Source: Intrasporangium oryzae NRRL B-24470 (GTDB lineage Bacteria; Actinomycetota; Actinomycetes; Actinomycetales; Dermatophilaceae). Taken from it: 64,000 nucleotides of DNA. Positions within the stretch are counted from its first letter, which is position 1. Each line of letters starts with the position of its first letter. Positions 57,848 to 64,000 of this stretch are shown here, piece after piece. Location: positions 1 through 64,000 of the forward strand of contig NZ_AWSA01000010.1 of the NCBI RefSeq assembly GCF_000576595.1. Direction: 5' to 3'. The notes below the pieces were generated by a model. The model saw only the letters and a program-made list of their open reading frames with translations. It did no database searches and had not been told where the DNA came from. The translations under genes and the position numbers were made by a program.

Positions 57848-59590
57848 CTACCGCGCGAGGTTGTAGAGCCGCGACTCCCACGGCAGCAGGTCGAGGCCGT
57901 CCCGACCCGGGTGCGTGGCGAGCAGCACCCGGGCGCCCGCGAGGTCCGGCAGCTCGGCCGCCGGGGCGCTCACCGGCTGCGACGCGCAGTTCGCGAGCAC
58001 GAGCAGCCGGTCGTCCCCGTGGGTGCGCACGATGACCCAAAGCTGGTCGTGGTCGGGCAGCAGGAGCGCGAAGTCTCCCTCGGAGACCACGGGGAGCTTG
58101 TGCCGCAGGGCGATGAGGGCGCGGTAGTGGGCGAGGACCGACTGCGGGTCCGCCTCGGCGGCAGCGGCATTGATGAAGGTGTGGTTCGGGTTGACCGGCA
58201 GCCACGGCTCGCCCGCCGAGAACCCGGCATTCGGCGAGTCGTCCCACTGCATCGGCGTGCGGGCGTTGTCCCGGCTCTTGATCAGGAGCGAGCGCATCAC
58301 TGCCTCGCGGTCGAGGCCCAGGCCCATCGCGCTCGCGTAGTAGTTCACCGACTCGATGTCGCGGTACTGCTCGATGCTGCCGAAGTCGGCGTTCGTCATC
58401 CCGAGCTCTTCGCCCTGGTAGACGTAGGGCGTCCCGCGGTGCAGGTGCAGCACAGTGGCCAGCGTCTTGGCCGAGCTGACCCGGTGCTCGGGGCTGTCGT
58501 CGCCGAAGCGGGACACCGCCCTCGGCTGGTCGTGGTTGTTCCAGTAGAGGGAGTTCCAGCCGACGTCAGCTAGACCCAGCTGCCAGGACTGGAGGTTGCG
58601 CTTGAGCACCGGCAGCGGCAGGTCGGCGATGTCCCACTTCACCCCGCCGGGCTTCACGTCGAGGTCAACGTGCTCGAAGGTGAAGACCATGTCGAGCTCG
58701 CGGCGGGAGGCGTCGGTGACGTGGCGGGCGAGCTCGATGGTCGAGCCCGGCATCTCGCCGACGGTCAGCAGGTGGCGATCGGTGAGCCCGACCTCGCGGT
58801 TCATCTCGGCGAGGAACTCGTCGAGTCGCGGACCGTTCGCCGAGCCGGCGAAGGGAGACCCGAGCGCCTGACCGGGGAGGACGGGGCCGTCGGGCAAGGT
58901 GGGGTCCTTGGAGATGAAGTTGATGACGTCCATGCGGAACCCGTCGACACCGCGGTCGACCCACCAGCGCATCATCGCGTAGACGGCCTGCCTCACCTCG
59001 GGGTTCTCCCAGTTGAGGTCGGGCTGCTTCGCGGAGAAGAGGTGCAGGTAGTACTCGCCGCTCTTCTCGTCGAGCTGCCAGGCCGGCCCGGAGAAGGCCG
59101 CGGCCCAGTTGTTGGGCTCCGCGCCCGGGCTGCCCGCCTCGTGCCCGGGGCGCGGTGGCCGCCACCAGTACCAGTCACGCTTCGGCGAGCTCGGGTCTCG
59201 CGACTCGACGAACCAGGGGTGCTCGTCTGAGGTGTGGTTGACCACGAGGTCCATCAGGAGCCGGATCCCGCGGTCGTGACAGGCCGCGATGAGGGCGTCG
59301 AGGTCCGCGAGGGACCCGAAGAGCGGGTCGACGTCCTGGTAGTCGCTGATGTCGTAGCCGTTGTCGTCCATCGGCGAGGTGTAGACCGGCGAGAGCCAGA
59401 GGACGTCGACGCCGAGCCGTGACAGGTGGTCGAGCCGCGACGTGATGCCGGGGATGTCGCCGACCCCGTCACCGTCGCTGTCGGCGAAGGAGCGGGGATA
59501 GACCTGGTACACCACGGCGGTCTTCCACCAGTCGGGTGCACGCAGTTCCGTGCTTCCGGGCACGCTCGTGGGCGACGTCGACGGAGACAT
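57848..59590 (-). CDS. GH13 alpha-glucosidase / oligo-1,6-glucosidase
   Basis: A 580-residue cytoplasmic glycoside hydrolase. The barrel starts WWKTAVVYQVYPRSF; conserved region I is MDLVVNHTSDEH, region II GFRMDVINF with nucleophile Asp221, region III VGEMPG with acid/base Glu279, and region IV NNHDQPR with Asp354. The MDVIN residue after the nucleophile suggests preference for small alpha-glucosides rather than starch. An AAGGAT ribosome site precedes the ATG. It lies 27 bases after an SDR gene and may be co-transcribed with it. Confidence 0.92.
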   Translation of the reverse strand: MSPSTSPTSVPGSTELRAPDWWKTAVVYQVYPRSFADSDGDGVGDIPGITSRLDHLSRLGVDVLWLSPVYTSPMDDNGYDISDYQDVDPLFGSLADLDALIAACHDRGIRLLMDLVVNHTSDEHPWFVESRDPSSPKRDWYWWRPPRPGHEAGSPGAEPNNWAAAFSGPAWQLDEKSGEYYLHLFSAKQPDLNWENPEVRQAVYAMMRWWVDRGVDGFRMDVINFISKDPTLPDGPVLPGQALGSPFAGSANGPRLDEFLAEMNREVGLTDRHLLTVGEMPGSTIELARHVTDASRRELDMVFTFEHVDLDVKPGGVKWDIADLPLPVLKRNLQSWQLGLADVGWNSLYWNNHDQPRAVSRFGDDSPEHRVSSAKTLATVLHLHRGTPYVYQGEELGMTNADFGSIEQYRDIESVNYYASAMGLGLDREAVMRSLLIKSRDNARTPMQWDDSPNAGFSAGEPWLPVNPNHTFINAAAAEADPQSVLAHYRALIALRHKLPVVSEGDFALLLPDHDQLWVIVRTHGDDRLLVLANCASQPVSAPAAELPDLAGARVLLATHPGRDGLDLLPWESRLYNLAR

Positions 59591-59617
59591 GCTCGGATCC
59601 TTGCAGAAGGCGACCCC

Positions 59618-60379
59618 TCAGATCGCGGACCAGCCTCCGTCGCAGGGCAGGATGGCGCCGTTGACGTTGCTCGCGTCGTCGCTGAGCAGATAGGTGATCG
59701 TGGCGGCCAGCTGCTCCGACGTCGCGACTCCCGGGATCGTGGCCTGCATGATGGGCCCCAGAACCGCACCCGCGTGGGCGGACTTGAAGGGGGCCTCGAT
59801 GTTGGTCGCCACCGCACCGGGCGCCACCGCGTTGCAGCGCACGCCGTCGCCCTTGTAGAAGACGGCGACGCTCTTGGTGAAGCCGTTGACGGCGTGCTTG
59901 GACGCGGCATACGCCACCCCCGAGGCGGAGGCCCGCAGGCTGGCTTCGGACGAGACGTTGACGATGGCACCGCCCCCGGCGCCGATCATGATGGGCAGGA
60001 CGGCCCGCGTGAGGCGCATGACCGCGTTGAGGTTCACGTCGAAGACCCGCTGCCACGTGGCGTCGTCGACCTCCGCCGGGGGGAGGAACGCGTCCATGAT
60101 CCCGGCCACGTTGGCGAGGCCGTCGACCCGTCCCTCGGCGGCCGCGACGACGGCATCGACGCCGTCCTGGCCGACGATGTCACCCGCAACGGGCACGAGG
60201 TCGAGGTCGGGGAACTCGGCGACGAGGGCGTCGAGCCGCGGCCCGGAGATGTCGGCCGCGACGACGCGCGCGCCCTCCTGCGCGAGCCTGACGGCGGTCG
60301 CCCGCCCGATCCCGGAGCCGGCACCGGTGACGATGACGGTCCTGCCGTCGAAGCGGCCGGGCGTGTGTTGGACGGACAT
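59618..60379 (-). CDS. Short-chain dehydrogenase/reductase
   Basis: A classical SDR of 253 residues. The cofactor motif is TGAGSGIG (18-25), the NAG motif appears as NVAG (~90-93), and the catalytic set is Ser143/144, Tyr157 and Lys161 (YAASK). An Asp in the AADIS strand after beta-2 suggests NAD preference. The C-terminal PCDGGWSAI fits. AGGAGG lies upstream of the ATG. It is divergent from a TetR gene, with a palindromic operator between, so it is the probable target of that regulator. Confidence 0.9.
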   Translation of the reverse strand: MSVQHTPGRFDGRTVIVTGAGSGIGRATAVRLAQEGARVVAADISGPRLDALVAEFPDLDLVPVAGDIVGQDGVDAVVAAAEGRVDGLANVAGIMDAFLPPAEVDDATWQRVFDVNLNAVMRLTRAVLPIMIGAGGGAIVNVSSEASLRASASGVAYAASKHAVNGFTKSVAVFYKGDGVRCNAVAPGAVATNIEAPFKSAHAGAVLGPIMQATIPGVATSEQLAATITYLLSDDASNVNGAILPCDGGWSAI

Positions 60380-60445
60380 GGTGACCTCCTGCGGTGTCGT
60401 GGGGCGCGAGCCGGCGGCCGGAACTGGGTCGTCTCGCCGCGTCCT

Positions 60446-60465
60446 ACCGGACAACTCTGTCCGGT
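60446..60465. promoter_or_regulatory. TetR-type operator between the SDR and tetR genes
   Basis: ACCGGACA (60446-60453) and TGTCCGGT (60458-60465) are perfect arms around ACTC. It lies directly before TAGGTT, the -10-like hexamer of the TetR gene, whose GTG begins six bases later. Confidence 0.75.
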
Positions 60466-60479
60466 TATAGGTTATCCCC

Positions 60480-61046
60480 GTGTCCGACACGCGTCCGGAG
60501 AATCGCGGACCTGCCGCCGCAGGGGAGAACCGCAGGGCACTGCTCGCAGCCGCCCTCGAGGTCTTCGCCGACGGCGGCATCGACGCGCCGCTCAGCGCGG
60601 TGGCCCGGAAGGCCGGAGTGGGCCAGGGAAGCCTCTACCGGCACTTCCCCGACCGGACGAGCCTCGCCCTGGCGGTCTTCGAGGACAACGTCGCCGAGCT
60701 CGAGGCGCTCGCGGCCGACCCCGCGTCGACGCTCGACGACCTCGTCGCGCTCCTCACGGACCAGACCATCCGATCGGTCGCCTTCGTCGACATCCTCACG
60801 GCGACATCGTCCGACCCCCGGGTGCTGGCCGTCGCCGAACGCGTCCGGGCGGCGCTCGCCCAGGTCCTCGACGGGTCACGCGGGCCGACCCGTCTGCGGC
60901 CCGTGGTCACCGCGGACGACGTGCTCCTGGCGGTCGGGATGGTCGCCGCCGTCGTGGCCAGGACACCCGCCGCCGAGCGCCGCGCCGTTGCCGACCGGGC
61001 GTGGTCACTCCTCGACAACGGGCTCCTCGAGGGCCCCACCCGCTGA
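60480..61046 (+). CDS. TetR-family transcriptional regulator
   Basis: A 188-residue repressor. The N-terminal helix-turn-helix reads ALLAAALEVFADGGIDAPLSAVARKAGVGQGSLYRHFPDR in the usual form (recognition helix VGQGSLYRHF, about 48-57). The ligand domain is all helical. The start is the GTG at 60480, six bases after TAGGTT, so the mRNA is probably leaderless. It is divergent from the SDR and likely regulates it and itself. Its end overlaps the convergent DinB gene by 42 bases. Confidence 0.92.
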   Translation: MSDTRPENRGPAAAGENRRALLAAALEVFADGGIDAPLSAVARKAGVGQGSLYRHFPDRTSLALAVFEDNVAELEALAADPASTLDDLVALLTDQTIRSVAFVDILTATSSDPRVLAVAERVRAALAQVLDGSRGPTRLRPVVTADDVLLAVGMVAAVVARTPAAERRAVADRAWSLLDNGLLEGPTR

Positions 61047-61544
61047 GGTCCGGGCGGCGAGGAGCTGTTCCCGAAGGATGTCGGCGTGGCCGGCGTGCTG
61101 GGCCAGCTCCCGGAGGAGATGGAGGTAGATCCAGCGGAGGCTGAGCGGACCGAACCGGTGGCCCGTGACGACATCGTCCAGCGTGAGATGTGACGCGGTC
61201 TCCACCGAGGCCGCGCACACCCGCCTGTGCGCCTCCCGGATCGACGCGACGGTGTCGTCGTCGGCGAGGAGGAAGGAGTCGTCCGGCGACGCGGGGAGCC
61301 CCAGCTGCTGACGCCGCGTGCCGGTGACCGCCTCGACGAACCACACCTGCTCGACGTAGGTCGCGTGCTTCACCAGTCCGAGCAGGGTCGTTCGCGAGGG
61401 CACGAGCCGCCGTCGAGCCTCCTCCTCGGTGATGCCGTCCAACGACTCGTTGACCAGGCGGCGGTACGTGTCGAGGAAGGCCTCGAGCTGGCTCCGCTCG
61501 TCCGACGTGTGCACGGCGTGCACGTCTGCGGTGAAGAGGTTCAT
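61005..61544 (-). CDS. DinB-family (DUF664) protein
   Basis: A 179-residue four-helix-bundle protein. The DUF664 pattern is clear: TLLGLVKHATYVEQVWFVEAV supplies the first metal His, and LRWIYLHLLRELAQHAGHADILREQL supplies the last two (H-x-x-H-A-D-like). Such proteins are often thiol-dependent transferases. AATACT lies seven bases before the ATG. It overlaps the tetR end by 42 bases, an unusually long convergent overlap. Confidence 0.88.
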   Translation of the reverse strand: MNLFTADVHAVHTSDERSQLEAFLDTYRRLVNESLDGITEEEARRRLVPSRTTLLGLVKHATYVEQVWFVEAVTGTRRQQLGLPASPDDSFLLADDDTVASIREAHRRVCAASVETASHLTLDDVVTGHRFGPLSLRWIYLHLLRELAQHAGHADILREQLLAARTSAGGALEEPVVEE

Positions 61545-61780
61545 GGTGCCCAGTATTGGCCTCCGCGCACGCGGGACGGGCGCCTCCGTCGCGAAGGTGG
61601 CTCAGCGGCATACGGCATCGTCCGGGAGCACGAGGACAGGTACGTCGCGGCCGTCGTCAGCGCCGTCTTCGAGCCTGGCTGCTGACACGAGTGCGGCACG
61701 GGGTGCATGTCCAGGCATGCCGCGCCTGACGCACGGGCGAGGCGCGGGTGGGGCAGGTCCGGGGTGGCTACCATGCGTAG

Positions 61781-62296
61781 ATGCCAAGACTCGTGCTCAC
61801 TGTCATCGGGGACGACCGCGCCGGCCTCGTCAAGGCCCTCGCCGAAGTCGTGACCGCCCACGGCGGCAACTGGGAGCACAGCCAGATGGCCGAGCTCGCG
61901 GGCAAGTTCGCCGGCATCGTCGTCGTCGCCATCCCGGCCGAGCGGGGCGACGACTTCGTGGCCGCCCTGCGCGACCTCGAGGGCCTCATGGAGGTCTCCG
62001 TCCACCCGGGCGCCGAGGCAGAGGCCGGCGCCCGCGAGGGGTGGCAGCCGCTCACCATCGACCTGCTCGGCAACGACCACCCGGGCATCGTCAACGAGGT
62101 GACCGGCGTGCTGACGCGGCACGGCCTCAGCATCGACACCATCGCCACCGAGACCCGGGACGCGCCGATGGCGGGCGGGCGGCTCTTCGAGGCCCACGTC
62201 GTCGCTCTGGTGCCGCCGACGGCCGACCCGGTTGCCCTGCGCGCCGACCTCGAGGAGCTCGCGACCGAGCTCCTCGTCGAGCTGGCCGTCGAGTAG
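61781..62296 (+). CDS. Tandem ACT-domain protein (GcvR-like)
   Basis: A 171-residue protein of two ACT domains: the first from VLTVIGDDRAGLVKALAEVVTAHGGNW, the second from TIDLLGNDHPGIVNEVTGVLTRHGLSI. ACT domains bind amino acids; the glycine-cleavage repressor GcvR has this layout. There is no DNA-binding domain and no gcv gene is near, so only a regulatory amino-acid-sensing role is suggested. The ATG lies six bases after TACCAT. Its stop abuts that of the convergent phosphotransferase gene with no gap. Confidence 0.85.
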   Translation: MPRLVLTVIGDDRAGLVKALAEVVTAHGGNWEHSQMAELAGKFAGIVVVAIPAERGDDFVAALRDLEGLMEVSVHPGAEAEAGAREGWQPLTIDLLGNDHPGIVNEVTGVLTRHGLSIDTIATETRDAPMAGGRLFEAHVVALVPPTADPVALRADLEELATELLVELAVE

Positions 62297-63028
62297 TCAG
62301 GCGCGGCCGTCGGGCGGGGCAGCCGGGCGCCCGGCCGCCCGGGCGGCCGGGCGATCGACACGCGCCACCTCCCTCGCCAGCCCCACGGCCCGGGAGAGGG
62401 CACGCAGCTCCTCGGCGGACTGGTTCGGGTCGTGGCGACGCAGCGCCTCGGCGTTTGCGAGGTGGTCGGAGTACGGGGTCCCGACGCGTCCGGCGAAGGT
62501 CTCGAGGACGGCGCGAACCGCGGCGCGCAGCCCGTCGTCACCGACCCCGACGGAAGCCAGCATCCCGTCGGTCACGACGACCTGCGCGAGGATCAGGGCG
62601 GTCATGGCGACGTCGAGGCCGGCGTGCCCCGGACGCGCGTTGGACCAGTCGATGACGACCGGGTCCGTGCCACGCACGATCACGTTGAGCGGGTGGAGGT
62701 CGAGATGGAGGATCGACTCGCCGGGCTCGGCCCCCGGCCAGTCGAGGGCATGCAGCCGGTCGTGCAGCCCGGCGAGAACCGCCCCGACCTGCTCGGGCTG
62801 GAGACCACCCGCCATCGCCTCGACCAGCGTGGTCCCGTCGACCCGCTCCATCACGATGTCCGGCCCCGCGGCCGAGTGCACCGCCGGGACCGGGTAACCC
62901 AGCGCCGCAACCGCACGGATCGTCGCCGCCTCGGCCTCGGCGGACCGGCCGTCACGGTAGCGGCGGAGCACGAGCCCGTCGCCGTGGTCGAAGACGTCCG
63001 AGTCCCGTCCCGAGGCGAGCAGCTTCAC
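62297..63028 (-). CDS. Phosphotransferase-family (APH-like) protein
   Basis: A 243-residue APH-fold kinase-like protein. The catalytic loop is ILHLDLHPLNVIV (an HxD variant with Leu-His-Leu-Asp and the later Asn), and the metal site is VVIDWSNA (DWS instead of DFG). The N-terminal lobe begins LLASGRDSDVFDHGDGLVLRRY with a glycine-poor loop. The substrate is unknown. The start is the GTG at 63028, six bases after TAGGGT. The C-terminus is an Ala/Pro/Arg tail. Confidence 0.82.
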   Translation of the reverse strand: MKLLASGRDSDVFDHGDGLVLRRYRDGRSAEAEAATIRAVAALGYPVPAVHSAAGPDIVMERVDGTTLVEAMAGGLQPEQVGAVLAGLHDRLHALDWPGAEPGESILHLDLHPLNVIVRGTDPVVIDWSNARPGHAGLDVAMTALILAQVVVTDGMLASVGVGDDGLRAAVRAVLETFAGRVGTPYSDHLANAEALRRHDPNQSAEELRALSRAVGLAREVARVDRPAARAAGRPAAPPDGRA

Positions 63029-63136
63029 GCGGCCACCCTAGCGACCGGTCACCGGCCTCCGAGCCCGCCGTGAACCGCGAGGAGGTCACCCCACGTCCGG
63101 ACCCAGATTGTCCGGAGGAGCCCCTATCGTGCCGGC

Positions 63137-63721
63137 ATGACCACGACTCAGCCGCCTTGGGATCCACCGCTCGCGGGCACCGAGGTCGAGCAGCTCACCG
63201 GAGCACTCGACCGGCTCCGCACGACCTTCCGCTTCAAGACCGACGACCTCGATGCCGCCGGGCTCCAGCAGCGCATCGGCGCGTCCACCCTGACCCTGGG
63301 CGGCCTGCTCAAGCACCTGGCCGCAGTGGAGGACCACCACTTCACCGTCAAGCTCACGGGTGAGCCGCTCGGCGGCCCGTGGGACTCGAACGGTTGGGAC
63401 GGCAGCAACGACTGGGAGTTCGCGAGCGCCGCTGACGACACCCCGGAGGAGCTCTACGGCCTCTGGGACAGCGCCGTCGAACGGGCGCACGCCCGGGTCC
63501 GCGCGGCGCTCGACCGGGGAGGTCTCGACCAGCCGGTCCACGCGTCGATGCCCGACGGACGCCACGCGAACCTCCGCCGGCTCCTGTGCGACCTCATCGA
63601 AGAGTACGGCCGGCACACCGGCCACGCCGACCTCCTCCGCGAGGCCGTGGACGGCCGCACGGGCGAGGACCCGCCGGACGGCTGGCAGCCGCGGAGCGGC
63701 CGCTTCCCCTGGGAGTCGTGA
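63137..63721 (+). CDS. DinB-family (DUF664) protein
   Basis: A 194-residue four-helix protein. LGGLLKHLAAVEDHHFTVKL gives the first metal His, and LCDLIEEYGRHTGHADLLREAVDG gives the last pair, as in the DinB protein at 61005. The two differ elsewhere, so they are not a recent duplication. The ATG lies six bases after TATCGT, while a GGAGGAG word 20 bases upstream is too far for a ribosome site, supporting a leaderless start. Confidence 0.87.
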   Translation: MTTTQPPWDPPLAGTEVEQLTGALDRLRTTFRFKTDDLDAAGLQQRIGASTLTLGGLLKHLAAVEDHHFTVKLTGEPLGGPWDSNGWDGSNDWEFASAADDTPEELYGLWDSAVERAHARVRAALDRGGLDQPVHASMPDGRHANLRRLLCDLIEEYGRHTGHADLLREAVDGRTGEDPPDGWQPRSGRFPWES

Positions 63722-63778
63722 CCGGCATCTCACGAGCGGGCCGCGTCCGGGGTGTGGCACGTATGCCGCTGGGCGGGG

Positions 63779-64000
63779 TCACGCTCGAAGGCGCGCAACC
63801 AGCCCGCGCTGGCCGGACCGCATCATCCAACGGTGGTTCGCGCGGAGCACCGCGCCCGCGACGGGCACGAGCCGCCGGAGCCCGGGTGCCGTGACGACGG
63901 CCTTCTGGGTGTACTCGGCCAAGGTGTACTCGGCAACCGTCCGGCCGGTGCCCTGGCCCCGGTCGGGGTGGTGGGGGTCCGGGTCGGCCACGAGGCGCCA
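63779..64000 (-). CDS. C-terminal part of an uncharacterised protein, runs off the right edge
   Basis: Only the last ~73 codons are inside the window. The visible part reads WRLVADPDPHHPDRGQGTG at the edge and ends VLRANHRWMMRSGQRGLVARLRA. The ending (N-H-x-W-M-M-R-x-G-x-x-G-L) resembles the last helix of SRPBCC/polyketide-cyclase-like proteins, but this is weak. A copy of the REP-like word lies just downstream, at 63761. Confidence 0.45.
   Translation of the reverse strand, partial: WRLVADPDPHHPDRGQGTGRTVAEYTLAEYTQKAVVTAPGLRRLVPVAGAVLRANHRWMMRSGQRGLVARLRA

Overview
This window is chromosomal DNA of a high-GC Gram-positive actinobacterium. I judge it to be Micrococcales and probably close to Intrasporangiaceae. 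Support comes from the very high GC content, GTG starts, many apparently leaderless genes (a TANNNT-like hexamer 6-7 bases before the start codon), F420-type oxidoreductases, an efeUOB iron operon under a DtxR/IdeR-type box, and DUF5926, LpqE-like and DinB-family genes. The genus is an inference. I see no phage, insertion sequence, CRISPR array, tRNA or rRNA gene.

Layout. 1-6.8 kb: myo-inositol locus, with iolG-iolC and the start of a further iol gene running left, a divergent sugar ABC transporter (binding protein, permease, single-domain ATPase), a universal stress protein and a GntR/UTRA regulator. 6.9-18.7 kb: core genes, namely serS, an ABC-F ATPase, zwf, a large LuxR/MalT-like regulator, a cupin, an acetyltransferase, a flippase-like membrane protein and an LpqE-like lipoprotein. 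18.7-25.1 kb: a glutamate/peptide block with an SLC13-type transporter plus glutaminase, divergent from a leucyl aminopeptidase plus AbgT transporter; the shared gap holds two copies of the dyad TCACCC-N5-GGGTGA. 25.2-31.6 kb: a basic protein, a cation efflux protein, an ABC-2 exporter, an oxidoreductase-DinB pair and a diacylglycerol kinase-like protein. 31.7-35.3 kb: efeUOB. 35.4-38.4 kb: DUF2461, a methyltransferase and a flavin monooxygenase.

38.4-43.7 kb is the most unusual part. It is a tightly coupled four-gene operon encoding an S8 (subtilisin-like) protease with seven GHWGGI repeats, an ECF sigma factor, a small protein with a carboxypeptidase-regulatory-like domain, and a TPR-CHAT (caspase-like) protein. 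It looks like a protease-based signalling or conflict system.

44-64 kb returns to core and accessory genes: pheA, a phosphatase-like polytopic membrane protein, kup, a glycosyltransferase with DUF5926, a P-loop kinase/luciferase-like monooxygenase fusion, an anti-sigma-type ATPase, a PadR regulator with a large operator, an F420 nitroreductase-like protein, cobQ, two phosphotransferases, a GH13 alpha-glucosidase with an SDR and divergent TetR, an ACT-domain protein and DinB proteins. A REP-like word, GTATGCCGC(T/C), recurs about forty times across the window, both between genes and inside them.
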